Positions 24,342 to 36,092 of a DNA stretch of 64,000 nucleotides are shown in pieces; within the stretch, counting starts at the first letter, position 1; the number at the start of each line of letters is the position of its first letter. The stretch covers positions 1 to 64,000 of the forward strand of contig NCSJ02000012.1 in assembly GCA_002812745.2 (NCBI GenBank), given 5' to 3'. The DNA is from Scytalidium lignicola. Its lineage: Eukaryota; Ascomycota; Leotiomycetes. A program made the position numbers and the translations under genes. Below the pieces are notes generated by a model, which saw only the letters and a program-made list of their open reading frames with translations, was not told the DNA's origin and made no database searches.

Positions 24342-26737
24342 ATGTCGAACCCAAGCGTAAACCGCACAAGTCAGTAGCCCCCAGCTCTTGAGCTCTCCAG
24401 AAATCACTATCTTCAAAAAGGAAGCTTTCCATGCTAACGTGGAATTTACCCCAGGCTTGCACCCAGGTGGTGTTGTACCTCATCAGGAGCACACCGAGCT
24501 CGAGCAAGAACTCCATGACAAGGCTCACATCGACTATGACCGTGTAGCAATCGTGAGTCTTCGTCACTGAGAAAGACAACTATCCAACCTTCACCGGCTA
24601 ATTCTTCTATTCTAGGTCCCTAACCCATGTACTTACAACCCTATTGCCCTGCTACTTTATATCACATCACCTTTGCTGACACGAAACCAGCTGTTGCTGC
24701 TCTTTACGAAGATGCTCTCGTCTACGAAACCGGCTCTGCCGTTACCTCCTCTGGTGCCCTCACAGCATATTCAGGTGCAAAGACCGGACGGTCACCTTCA
24801 GACAAGCGTATTGTCAAGGAGCCAACTTCAGAGAAGGATATCTGGTGGGGGTAAGTGCAATCATCACAGTTTACTATCAGCACTCGTAGCTAATTTCTCC
24901 ATAGACCTGTTAACAAGCCCATGACTCCTGATGTAAGGATTATTTCCTGTTCTCAGCCTTGCCTACTGTTTTCCCCCCACCTTCCCATTTCATTTTTTAT
25001 TACTTTTATTCTCCGGCGTAAAAATCGTCATACAGCGTGATATTTACCTCAATTCATGGTTTTACGGTTCTCTGTCCACAATTGGCAAAGCCCCAATATC
25101 AGCACCCGACTTTCCCCTCTCTTATGCAAAAGGTCTAACGTCATCGCCTGCGCATCTTCCCCGCACTTTTTTCTGCCGTGGCGTTTCACCGCTTCCGAGA
25201 TTTGGGGTTGGCCTCGGCCATAGAAATATCCGGAATATCACGTGACAATTTTACTAACTGGGAAACATCACAGGTCTGGCGAATCAACCGCGAACGAGCA
25301 ATCGACTACCTAAACACAAGAAACCGCATCTATGTAGTAGACGGTTACGCAGGATGGGACGAGAAATACCGAATCCGAGTCCGAGTCGTCTGTGCTCGTG
25401 CCTACCATGCTCTCTTCATGCGCAACATGCTCATCCGACCACCACGGGAAGAGCTCGCTCACTTCCAACCCGATTACACCATTTACAATGCTGGTTCTTT
25501 CCCAGCAAACAGATACACTGAGGGTATGACCTCTGGAACCTCCGTCGCCATCAACTTTGCCGAAAAGGAGATGGTTATCCTTGGTACCGAGTACGCTGGT
25601 GAGATGAAGAAGGGTGTCTTCACCGTTCTCTTCTACGAGATGCCAGTTAAGCACAATGTCCTCACCCTCCACTCTTCCGCCAACGAGGGCAAGAATGGTG
25701 ATGTCACCGTCTTTTTCGGTCTCTCCGGTACTGGCAAGACCACCCTGTCAGCTGATCCAAACCGTGCATTGATTGGTGATGACGAGCACTGCTGGAGTGA
25801 CCGTGGTGTCTTCAACATCGAGGGAGGAGTAAGTATTCTTCGGGCTGTTTTTATGCTATAATAGTACGGTTCTAACAGTAAGACAGTGCTACGCTAAGTG
25901 CATTGGTCTCTCCGCCGAGAAGGAACCAGATATTTTCGGCGCTATCAGATTCGGTTCAGTCCTTGAGAACGTTGTCTTCGATCCAGAGACTCGTCTGGTT
26001 GACTACGATGATTCTACCTTGACTGAGAACACTCGCTGGTATGTTTTTAACCTCAAATAATTTTTAGACTTTGAAGTCAGCATTACTAACTACTTCTCAG
26101 CGCTTATCCTATTGAATATATCAGCAACGCCAAGATCCCATGTCTATCTCTAAACCACCCAAGCAACATCATCCTCCTCACCTGCGACGCCCGCGGTGTT
26201 CTCCCACCCATCTCTAAGCTCAACTCCGCCCAAACCATGTTCCACTTCATCTCCGGTTACACCTCCAAGATGGCTGGTACCGAAGTCGGTGTCACAGAGC
26301 CACAAGCAACCTTCTCCTCCTGCTTCGCTCAGCCATTCTTGGCACTTCACCCAATGCGCTACGCTAAGATGCTAGCTGATAAGATCGAGCAGCACAAGGC
26401 TAACGCCTGGTTGTTGAACACCGGATGGGTTGGAGCTGGTGCCGCCACCGGTGGCAAGCGTTGCCCACTGAAGTACACTCGTGCTATCCTCGATGCCATC
26501 CACTCTGGTGAGCTCGCCAAGGTTGAGTACGAGACCTACGAAACCTTCAACTTGGCTGTTCCCACAACCTGCACTGGTGTTCCATCTGAACTGCTCAACC
26601 CCAAGAAGGCCTGGACTGCTGGTGATGAGAGCTTCAAGAATGAGGTTACGAAACTTGGCGGTCTCTTCCTTGAGAATTTCAAGAAGTACGAGTCTGAGGC
26701 TACCGAGGAAGTGAAGCTGGCTGGACCGATTATCTAA
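24342..26737 (+). CDS. pck1: ATP-dependent phosphoenolpyruvate carboxykinase
   Basis: Eight exons: 24342-24369, 24455-24552, 24616-24628, 24691-24850, 24905-24932, 25274-25828, 25887-26038 and 26101-26737. They give 556 residues, the normal length. The enzyme converts oxaloacetate plus ATP to phosphoenolpyruvate, the first committed step of gluconeogenesis, in the cytosol. Visible landmarks are [33 protein letters not shown], the Mn-binding and substrate region [20 protein letters not shown], the kinase-1a P-loop [14 protein letters not shown] near residue 258, [18 protein letters not shown], and the adenine-binding end [20 protein letters not shown]. Exon 3 is 13 nt and encodes VPNP plus one base. 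The intron before VWRINRER is long for this window (about 340 nt). Expression is expected to be induced on gluconeogenic carbon. Confidence 0.97.
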
Positions 26738-27503
26738 GTGCGTATTAAAAGGGGTGTGTGGTTAGATAAGGCTAGGTTGAGAGTTTATTGCACCGCGAGG
26801 TCTTTGAACATCATGGGATATGATTTTGAACCGCTTCATATTTGCGATGGACGGCGTTCATTTGGTACTTAGGCACATGGGCCCTTGTTCTGTAATTGTA
26901 TTTCATGCCCTTGAAAGGGTAGAGAACAAGTGAAAAGGGAGATTAGAAATAAAATTGATATTCACATGAAAGTATTACATGTTTGTGATACTGCAAGTGA
27001 TAGATAGTAATTGGAGCAGTTCGAAGTAAAATGCAGCCAATGACCGAGAATTGGGGGGTTTAGGGGTGGCAAGAGTCAGAACACAATTGATCTTTGTGAG
27101 ATGCTTGAATGGAATATCTCATGATAATGATGAAGATCCACTGAGTATTAACCAAGCAGGATGATAACTGACATCTCAGATCGCTCCATGTACATAATAC
27201 CAATGAGCTATTAATTAATTGATGAATAAGGCATAAATAATAAATGAAATGAATTAATCGGATTGGACTCTTTTCTTTTATGCTCTGCCCAGGTGTTGCA
27301 CGAGCATTGGTCGAGAAACGGCCAACGCATACAGTCGGGAAGTCCGCCGTCGCTCACCCGCCCCACCGCCTTGCAGAACGCTGAACGTCGAACGAACCTC
27401 AGTCCAAAGGAAAGCCCAAAAATATTACACCCTTCAACCACACAACGCAGAGCCAGATGCCGATGCCTCAATCGCCACCATAAAAACATCTACACCTCGC
27501 AAG
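26738..27503. other. PCK1 3' region and Tco89 promoter
   Basis: No gene supported. The first 450 bases are AT-rich terminator-type sequence. From about 27260 the DNA becomes GC-rich and continues into the Tco89 coding frame; the frame at 27263-27709 overlaps that start in another phase and is not considered real. Confidence 0.55.
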
Positions 27504-29276
27504 ATGCCATCGCAGCATTCACAGCCTCAGCTGCAGAGGCCCCCTCTCGGTGCAACGCGCTCAACAGACTCCAATCGCAGCAACACCGACTCGCCCTCCT
27601 CCACACCTCCACAGCACCACCACAAGCCCAAACCCGCTGCGAAACACGCTCACGTTGTCGGCGCAAGTCGAATGCACTCCAGAGTTCCATCTACCAAGGC
27701 GCTGCATAAAACCCACTCCAAGGTGCACGCCAATGAATACACGCTCTCGCACCCCGATCTGAGAAAGCTAGGCAAGAATGCTTCCTCCTCGACAAGCCTA
27801 AAGAAGAACGTTTCCCACAGCAATCTCAAGCGCAACCGATCCACAGCAGACGTCCCTGTGACCAGGAGCAGATCTGATTCCGGGCACGAGAAGAACAAGA
27901 AACCACCGACGTCGGTTCACTTTGAGATTGGAGATTCCAACGAGGACGGTGAAGCAGACGGCGACGGTTGGGAAGAAACTAGCTCAACCGCCTCTCCTAC
28001 GTTATCCCGAAGTGGGCAGTCGAGTGCCAAACCTGGTGCAAGCGCGAGTAATTCACGTTCTCATTCTGCGCCTCAATCGCCGACAGCGAGAAGTCATACG
28101 TCACCTTTAAACCCGAATAACACAGAAGCGAACAAAACGGCGGCGAATGGAGACCGAGATCTTGAGGGAGAGAGACAAACGGCGCGGCATATAGCAGATG
28201 CGAAGGCCATCACAGAACGATTACTACAACGTACGCCGTCACTGAACACCACTAAGATGTCGTTAACTACTGCTACTCCTACGTCTACACGCCCGAATAC
28301 GGCTACTATCAATAACGATGCAAACCAGATAGGAGGTCTCAATGGCGCTGGTGGTGGTGGCCCACCATATAATAATGGCAGTGCAGGAAGCAATGAACCT
28401 CTCGTCTCGAGATTCGTAACTGGTTCAGGCACGCCTGGTGATTCTCCTTTCCTCACCTCTAACACTACAACCACTAGCTCCAAAACCCCTGCCTCACCTT
28501 CCGTAGCCAGTGATCCCAAGCCAGACGAGGGACCTAAACGTGCACGATCAATGGGAAACTTGAATAGACATTCCTCACAGAGCTCCGAGGAAGAAGACAA
28601 CATCTCGGCCCTCGCGCCCCGATCCCGAAAATCCTCCCACGGAGGCGGCCCTATACCCGGATACCACCCCCCGCAACAGTCTCGCACGCAGCAGAAACTG
28701 TGGCTCCAGCGCGCCTCATCCAATATCGAGCCCCAGCAACTTCCTCCAGGTCAATCCGGCCTCGGTCTCGGCGGTCTAGGACTCCACGGCGGCATCGGCG
28801 CAACTGGTCTAGTCGGCGCGGTCGGTGGAGGGAGTTATGATGGACGCGATCTCAGAGTGAAGTTACAGCTTGAGCGCACAGGGCTAGAGTACCTCGTCGT
28901 ACGTCGATATCAGGACCCAGTTGCGAAGGCGCTACGACGGTTACGTGTTCTCGAGGTCTTTGATGGGAACAGAAAGATCCCGTCTGGATCTGCTTCGGTG
29001 AAGAGTGGATCTCTAGGGAAAGCTGCTGCTAGGAGGAGTATGGGACCGATGCCTCATGCTAGTACGAAATCTGTTACGGGGGTTGATGGAGTAGCGACGC
29101 CGGTTCGGTTGAGTTATGATGGGTCAAGGTTGGCCAGCGTGAGGGGGAGTCATGAGGATGGTGGAGCTAGTGCCACAACACAACAACAGCAACAGCAGCA
29201 GGAAGATGATGGGACTAATGCTTTGCTTAGGAGGATTTGGGAGAAGAGTTATGAGCTTGTGGGGAGTGCTGAGTAG
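27504..29276 (+). CDS. TCO89: TORC1 subunit Tco89-like protein
   Basis: A single uninterrupted exon of 590 residues. The protein is Ser/Pro/Asn-rich and mostly disordered, as Tco89 proteins are. Recognisable conserved blocks are RMHSRVPSTKALHKTHSK and SHSNLKRNRST near the N-terminus, TARHIADAKAITERLLQRTP in the middle, VSRFVTGSGTPGDSPFL, and SRTQQKLWLQRASSNIE, followed by a more ordered end with YLVVRRYQDPVAKALRRL. A short polyglutamine run lies close to the C-terminus. Tco89 is a fungal-specific accessory subunit of TOR complex 1 at the vacuolar membrane, linking nutrient and stress signals to growth. The assignment rests on these blocks from memory. The gene is convergent with PAN2. Confidence 0.85.
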   Translation: MPSQHSQPQLQRPPLGATRSTDSNRSNTDSPSSTPPQHHHKPKPAAKHAHVVGASRMHSRVPSTKALHKTHSKVHANEYTLSHPDLRKLGKNASSSTSLKKNVSHSNLKRNRSTADVPVTRSRSDSGHEKNKKPPTSVHFEIGDSNEDGEADGDGWEETSSTASPTLSRSGQSSAKPGASASNSRSHSAPQSPTARSHTSPLNPNNTEANKTAANGDRDLEGERQTARHIADAKAITERLLQRTPSLNTTKMSLTTATPTSTRPNTATINNDANQIGGLNGAGGGGPPYNNGSAGSNEPLVSRFVTGSGTPGDSPFLTSNTTTTSSKTPASPSVASDPKPDEGPKRARSMGNLNRHSSQSSEEEDNISALAPRSRKSSHGGGPIPGYHPPQQSRTQQKLWLQRASSNIEPQQLPPGQSGLGLGGLGLHGGIGATGLVGAVGGGSYDGRDLRVKLQLERTGLEYLVVRRYQDPVAKALRRLRVLEVFDGNRKIPSGSASVKSGSLGKAAARRSMGPMPHASTKSVTGVDGVATPVRLSYDGSRLASVRGSHEDGGASATTQQQQQQQEDDGTNALLRRIWEKSYELVGSAE

Positions 29277-30398
29277 ACGAGGATATTTCTCGCTCTGTTT
29301 TCCCCCCACTTCCTAATAAGACTCATAGGGGGAGAGATGTGTAGTTTTTTGACACTCAGAGTCACATACACACATTATTTTGCTCTCTCCCTGCCTCTTT
29401 CCCCCATGAATTATATGTTCTATACGNTTTTTTTAATACCGTCTGTTCTCTCAACACGACCACCGAAACTGGAGCCTGGAACTCCCTCATCGGCGTTCCC
29501 TTTTTTCTCTTTCTTCTTCTTCTTACTTTCCCTCCTTCTCTCTCTCCCTCTCTCTTCCCTGGTGGAATGGGACTGGGGTTCTAGTTTTTACATGGGGGAA
29601 TTTTTCATAAACGGGAGAATTTTGGGAAATTGGGAGAAATTTTCTTTCTATAAACTTTTTAAGATAGACTAGGAAAGGGAGGGGAACCGGCGACGTTTTT
29701 ATACNTTTTTTTTTTTTGTTTTCTTTCTTCTTTTTATGGTTCATGGGTATGGCGTCTTTTATTAATTTTTTTCCTTTTTAAGCCCTTGTTACCTCCTTAG
29801 GAAAAGAGGAGGGAGGGGCTTGAATGTGGGCTTTTTTTTTTTTTTTTTTTTTGNTGAGTATTGATGGATGAGAAGGAATTCAGATAAGTGGGAGTTGAAT
29901 AAGTGAGTNCTCAAGCGAGAGAAAAAAGATAAAACGTTAGCAAGGGCAGACAAGCGAGAAGAAAGCGCTGAAGATGGATGGGAGTTTTAAAACCCCTCCG
30001 CGGTATACATACGTTACACAAACATATCGCCATTGGCATTGGCATTGGCATTACAAGTACATACATACATATAACTGGGCTTCTTTCCTTGGAGGTGTTA
30101 AGGGTTTTTCTTTCATCAAGAAACTTGGTTGGGGGTTAGAAATGAGAAGAGATTAGAAAGCGAGTTTGGAAAGAAGACCTTTTATATATATAAAAAGTCT
30201 TTTTAACTTTCCACAAAAAAAAAATCGCAACAAACCAAACAAGCAACAATGATAGCAGAATAAAAAGTGCTTTTCCTTCTTGCATTCAACTACTTATTTG
30301 AAGTTTTAAGCCAAAGATATATATATCTATGCATACAAGGGAATAATAAAAACGCACACACGAGCAATTGAACAAAACTTCCATCATCAACTAGGCCA
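29277..30398. other. Convergent 3' region of TCO89 and PAN2, homopolymer-rich
   Basis: 1.1 kb with no supported gene. It holds long T-runs (29706-29717, 29832-29852) and pyrimidine tracts. Ns lie at 29427, 29705, 29853 and 29909, mostly beside T-runs. A CATTGG hexamer repeat (about 3.5 copies) lies at 30031-30052. Frames here are low-complexity artefacts. Confidence 0.6.
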
Positions 30399-33300
30399 TC
30401 ACCTAAATGGTGATGGCGACCCTCCAAAGACACTTCCCGATGACGCCTTCCCAGGAGTCCATCCCGATCCTCCAAAGGGTTTCCTAACGGGTGTAACTGG
30501 ACCTTGCGGAGATTGTCCCTGTGTTAATCCTTGCCCCGTTGCAGCAGCTCCACCTATACCTCCTCCAGCACCTGCACCACCATCATTTAAAATGGGTGGC
30601 GTCTCCGTTCTCTGGATAACCACACCCTCCTTCTTCGGCGCAGGGGCCTTGTAATTCAAGTCCCTCCCCGTGCGATAAATATCCTGCAGGATTGTCTCTA
30701 GCACGCCTGCGTCCTGGAACTCGAGGTACTTCTTGTACAACTTAAGTGCGGTTCTCGCGTCCTCGATACTATCGTGCGTCTCGAGTTGAATGTCTTCTTT
30801 GAGTAAGTACCAGGCGAGAAATGCTAGTGAGAGCTTGCGTAATCTCGATTTCAGGAAGAAGCAGTCGATAGTGTCGATTACTTGCGTTTTGGGGATGTGG
30901 ATGTTGGCGACGCGGAAGTCCTGTTTCAGTCCGTGGCCGAGGAATTTACAGCCTAGGTTTAGGAGGACCCAGAGTTTTTTGTATGCGATCTTCAAGGGGA
31001 CGAGGTTGTGTTTTGATAATCGAGGATCGAGATCGCCGTAGACTATACCGGAGTATGAGGTTAAGTAATCTACGATGGGCTCTTTAGAGGTGATGTAGTC
31101 GTCTATAAATGGGAGGCCTTCGTCTTCGCCAGAGCCTCGGACAACGGATACCCGAGCTAAGGCATATACTATTGGACGGATTGTCTCGCGCTCGCCGTCA
31201 GAATTCATTTCGATTTCTGGTTGACGGACTGCGACAAATTCGGTGTCGAGAGCAATAATTGTGCCCTCGGTTGGGGCTTCGCGCTGAGCATCCAAGGGGC
31301 GGTATGTTCTCTCCCCTGGATTAGTGCTGCGAATAGTTAGATTGTACGATTAATGTCACACCACTGAGGGAATGCTTACTTGCGATCGATAAACAGCAGA
31401 GAAGTATCTAGGTTCATCTTCCAAGTATTGTCGATGCGGTTGTTAGCGGCTTTGATCTGATATGTAATTACGGAAGGCATCTTCCAAGAGGCATTGAATG
31501 ATAGGGCTTCCTCCGCCTTAATAGGTCGAACAAGGAAGTCATTGAATAGATGCCATTGTGGCTCTGTAGGCGCAGCCGGCTGAGAGTGAGCAACTAAGAT
31601 TATTAGCAAGGGCATACAAACCTAAGAGGGGTTTCATACCGTCGACTAAGGATACTAGGTGGGATTTCTGATGTTGTCCACTATCAATATCCGCAGCAAC
31701 TCCAATGAGTGAATACACCACAATGTTATGGATTCCTCTTTGCAGGTGTAGTTTTAAGTCATCTCCTTGATAGCAAAAGAACTGTCCCTGATCAAGGATA
31801 ACGCCTATTTCATCAGGAAGCCATCCTGGTGTAGCCCAATACTGTTTCGCTTCAGGGCTATTGGCAGCTGCATTAAGCATTAAAACAGCAGGAACACTGT
31901 GGATCGTCTTCCTAGTTGCCAATGACTGATAGCGTTGACATCTACTGCACCATCCTCTACTTGTGGTTTCACGTTCTATACTTGCCTTTAAGACTTGGGA
32001 GAATGAAGGTTTAACAGTCCTTGCATTACGTACACCCATTTTCTAGAATAGTTTAGCGACGTTTACAATTAGCGGGAATATGATCACTTGCCTGTATTGG
32101 ATATATAAGCTCATTGACATAAGTTGTCCCAGGTCTGGTATGCTCGCTTCTACAATTCATACACCGGATGGCAATTGTAGCCGAAGTAGCTAACACCTGG
32201 CCTCTCGTAAGTAATCCAGCTATAATTCTATGGATTCACACTCACCTGGTCAAATGCATTTGCATGAGGTGGGATACTTCTATAATCTTGAGTGATCCGT
32301 TCTAATAAAAATCGATTTAACCCCTGAAGCATGGTTGTTAGTGGTGTACCGGTGCTGTCTTCTTCTAACAATCCTAAAGGCCCAGCTGTTGTTGTACAGT
32401 TAGCGTATCCATCTGCATATTTCTTACAATTTCTCACCTTGAGGATGACTGCTGAATGTCTTAAGTAGATTTGTAGCTTGGCAGATTGATCCCTCAGCCT
32501 TCTCAAGCATATCAAACAGGAAGCCCATCTCACATAAAAGGCACATTTCATTAGCACATGATGTCGCGGCGTGTTGGAGTGCAAAGTTGCGGATCAAAGG
32601 AGTAAAGTGCATGACTTGAAGAAGGGGATTAGCGTATGAATTAGAGATATGGATTTCCAGCCCTGAGTATTGGGTTTTGTTGTAGAATCTATAACCTAAT
32701 TAGTTGTAATTGCAAATAATGATTCAATATTAGGCCTACCCGAAATCAAAATCATCCACTCCAAATTTGCTGTATTTAATCTCCACATTTCTATACATAA
32801 CAGGAACTTCTGCTTTCAGACTTGATAACTCCAAGGAACTAATAGCATCTGAAACGTCACTTATTCGCCGTTCGGAGGATATATCGTTCACAGCTTCCCT
32901 AGCTTTCTCACTAAGAAATTTCGGAGCTTGCAAGCTAGCAGAGCTTTTTTCTGTCACTCTAGTATTTTCTGTCTGGTTCCTCTTTGTGGTCCGAGGATTC
33001 CGTCCATAACCGCCCCATTCTGTGGTTTTCAGGGAGGATATGAACTGTGGATCTAATTTTGACGGAGGAGCACCAACTTCGGAAACCATATGACTTGGCC
33101 ATGCTGATAGAAGGACTTCACGGTAGTATGGCATACCGATGCTGTTTAAAGGTCTATGGGGAGTTAGGCACACTCTTCTACTAATAAAGAGATATATGGC
33201 TTACGTATCAACACTCCAATCGAGCATTGGATGTGTCTCTTCTGGGTCTGTAAATTCAACAGGGTTGCTTAGCTCTGCAAACCGTATCCTAGAGGGTGAA

Positions 33301-34478
33301 CCCCAAAGATGGATATTGCATTCCGCATCCGCTAAAGCGATGGCTTCCCCTGATGGCGCAATCTCAATCATACTTAGATAACTCAGTACATTGGCCTGTC
33401 TCACGTTACTTGTATTCACATTCATCAGATCAACAAGATGTATCTGACCAAGCTGTGACACAACAATGCTGGTTGTAGACATTCGCGGGTGCATTCGAAC
33501 ATAAGCTGCTCCTGCTGGAAAGGGGATCGGGGGGAGCGAAATCATTCGTTTGAGGTCGAACACATTAACCAGCGGGTCAAGCATGTATGACTGCTGCTGG
33601 CGAAGAGAATAACCACAAGTTACTATAAAATCATGCTGTGCATCCATATCGTTAATGAGCGAGGCGTGAGCATTCCAGGTCTTGATGATATTAAGGGTTA
33701 TCGAATCCAGTATATTAACAGTGCCGGTTTTGGTTGCAGCACAAATATACCGACTTCTTTTCATAATTGTATAGTGGTCATTTGTAGGTAGCTAAACATT
33801 CAGTTAGAGCCTCACTAATTGAAAGAAAGGATTCATCTCATACCTGCTTGGTTATTGTCCCCTTATCTACATCAATTGTAAACATTTGATCCTGTAAACC
33901 TGCTACCAAGATCTCAGATGTACCCTTCGAGGTATAGCTCATGCATCTAAGATCCTTCATTTCGTCGTGTCTTCCAAATGAAGCAATTAGCCTTCAAAAC
34001 AGCCCGAATCTCAATATGAACCTACGTGAGATGCCATATTGGAGGCCCCCTTCTACTAGCCATATGCACGCTCTTGGTGCTTAGTGCTATGATGCCTTTA
34101 TCATGAAAAAGCAATTGGCGCACAGGGCCTTCTCCTACATTGAAGGAGGTATATGGCGTAAGCTCAGCACCGTAGAAACTCGAGACGCGGCCAAACTCAT
34201 TTCCTGCCCACAATAGTTCTTGACTTGTATCAAAGGCCATGGTAGCCACAGGCGTGGGAGTGGCATGGATTCCGGGATGCGGCAGCAGAAGCCGCGCAAC
34301 CTGCGAAGAGAAAGAACATCAGCCCGAATCCAAAGTGATAATTCTATAACTGTTCTCCAACCAAACTTGCGATAAAGTGCAGCTACCCCGCGGTGGGCCA
34401 TAAAGCCCGGGGTTTTAAAGGTGATTTTAGTAATAGCAACAGGACCGGAAAACCTACCTCCTCCCAATCGCCGTCCAT
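30399..34478 (-). CDS. PAN2: PAN2, catalytic subunit of the PAN2-PAN3 poly(A) deadenylase
   Basis: Eleven exons on the minus strand: 34458-34478, 34026-34300, 33844-33970, 33205-33791, 32740-33153, 32438-32688, 32246-32385, 32092-32196, 31640-32042, 31380-31593 and 30399-31326, giving 1154 residues. The N-terminal half is the WD40 domain ([34 protein letters not shown]). A linker ([20 protein letters not shown]) leads to the inactive ubiquitin-hydrolase-like domain. The C-terminal exonuclease has the DEDDh residues: ALDTEF near residue 872, [15 protein letters not shown] and [11 protein letters not shown] Gly/Pro-rich tail ends the protein. It trims mRNA poly(A) tails in the cytoplasm with PAN3. 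The intron after exon 8 begins GC rather than GT. Confidence 0.96.
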
Positions 34479-35071
34479 CACGTTCAATGAGTCTCCGTCA
34501 CCCAGCCATGTTGCGGTATTGTGCTTTAGCAAGTAGAACATGGCTGACGTTGGTATTCATTCTGCCATAGTCTGAGCTCAAAATAGTTTAGTGCGGTTGG
34601 CGGCGGTGGGTGACGCCGGGCATCACAGCTCCTCTGATGCTAGGATATCAGTTACTGTATATAGATCATAGACATTGAAATTACGCGGGGATTATAACAG
34701 CTTATCCTCTAGTCGCTATCCGTTCACATTAAATATTAATAAATGTCTAAACAATCTAAGCTAGCGCATGAATCCGTACAACAAAATAAGTCAGAAACCA
34801 TCAAGTTAGAATTTCCATATATTATAACTATATGATCGAACGCAACGCAAATGCAGCGAATTATGTTAGCAAGAAAATAACGTCAGGGGATATAGCCCGA
34901 TGCCTGGTACTCCTTATTGCACCGTATCCAAGCCCACTCCTGTCATGTGAAAGCCATTTAAACACCAATTATGCGAAAGAAACTACTCTGCCTACTCGCC
35001 CTATATCTTCGTGAAGTGTGCAACGTCCAATCTTGTCCAGCAATTTCATATCAGTTGGCCTTTTTTAACTC
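34479..35071. other. PAN2 promoter and 3' region of the E2 gene
   Basis: 593 bp, AT-rich in the middle, with no supported gene. A 60-codon frame at 34832-35014 shows no family resemblance. Confidence 0.55.
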
Positions 35072-36092
35072 TTAAACTTCTTCCATCTGGCCAGCAGGCT
35101 CCTCATCATCGTCTCCGAAACTACCTACCGAGGACATGTCGTCATCGTCATCGGATTCAGCTCCTGCTTCATCGGCTGCATCCTTGCTAGCATACTTGGT
35201 GACGTATTCTGTAGTGGTTAGCATGACACTCCTAACGGAGAGTGGGCTCCTCACCTTTAACCTTGGCTTCGTAGCTCTTTGGCTCACGCATAAGTAGTGC
35301 AGCGGCCTCCCCATTTAATGGATCTGTGGGATTTGGGTATCGAAGGAGTTGTGGTAGGAAGACTTCAAATATATTGATCATGTCGAACATAGGCGACCAG
35401 GTCTGGTTAATGACATCAAGGCAGACAGAACCGGACCTGCTTTCTAGTTGGTATTGCCCTAAAAGGGAGATTTAAAACATACAGTTCGTCAATATTCGGG
35501 TGGAAGATTCGATTTACAAAGCCGATACTTGGTGACTTGTAAGGGTATTGATCCGGGAGTTCAACATGAACTTTCCATAGCCCGCCTTGGAATGGAGCTG
35601 TTTTAAATTAGTTATAAGCCCCATGTATGCGTATGGAATATCTCTGACTTTCATCTGGACCCTTAAACCGAACGTAAAATTCCTGCCTATTCACAACGTG
35701 TAAGCCGTTAATACACTAGAATTTTAGCGGGAGTTCACAGACACTGCAAAAGAGAATGTTAGCATTTTGGCCGCCAGTAACTGGAATGAGCACAAGAAAC
35801 CCACTGTTATCATTGACTAGCGTAACTTCATAATCGCTCATTAGCCTACACTACTGTGAGCGGCGGTTCTACCGGATATGGGTGCATGCTGTCGAAGGTC
35901 GGGACGATGGCTTACATCCTGCACACATATAGTCAGCAAACAGATTTAATACAAATCAAGAGGTAACGAGGAGATATTTACTTCATAACCTGCCCAGAAA
36001 ATACTGCGTTAGTAACTATTCAACTTCCAAGCACGGATCCTCTGAAGAGAAGCACATACATCCGTCTCGATCCTACGTCGTGGGCTCGACAT
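35072..36092 (-). CDS. ubc8: Ubiquitin-conjugating enzyme E2, UBC8/UBE2H type, with micro-exons
   Basis: Nine-exon model on the minus strand: 36060-36092, 35982-35989 (8 nt), 35916-35918 (3 nt), 35805-35845, 35743 (1 nt), 35649-35686, 35483-35597, 35255-35436 and 35072-35208, giving 185 residues. The protein reads [46 protein letters not shown], the HPN triad in [10 protein letters not shown], the catalytic Cys in [11 protein letters not shown], and an acidic tail ending GQMEEV. This is the UBC8/UBE2H class, the E2 that works with the GID/CTLH ligase on gluconeogenic enzymes such as PEP carboxykinase and FBPase in yeast. The 3-nt exon supplies part of two codons and keeps the family length. 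The 1-nt exon is one of two possible models (see findings). Confidence 0.9.

Noticed and set aside
28094..28723. Long minus-strand ORF inside TCO89
   Set aside because: It is the antisense shadow of a Ser/Pro-rich coding exon with recognisable Tco89 blocks on the plus strand.
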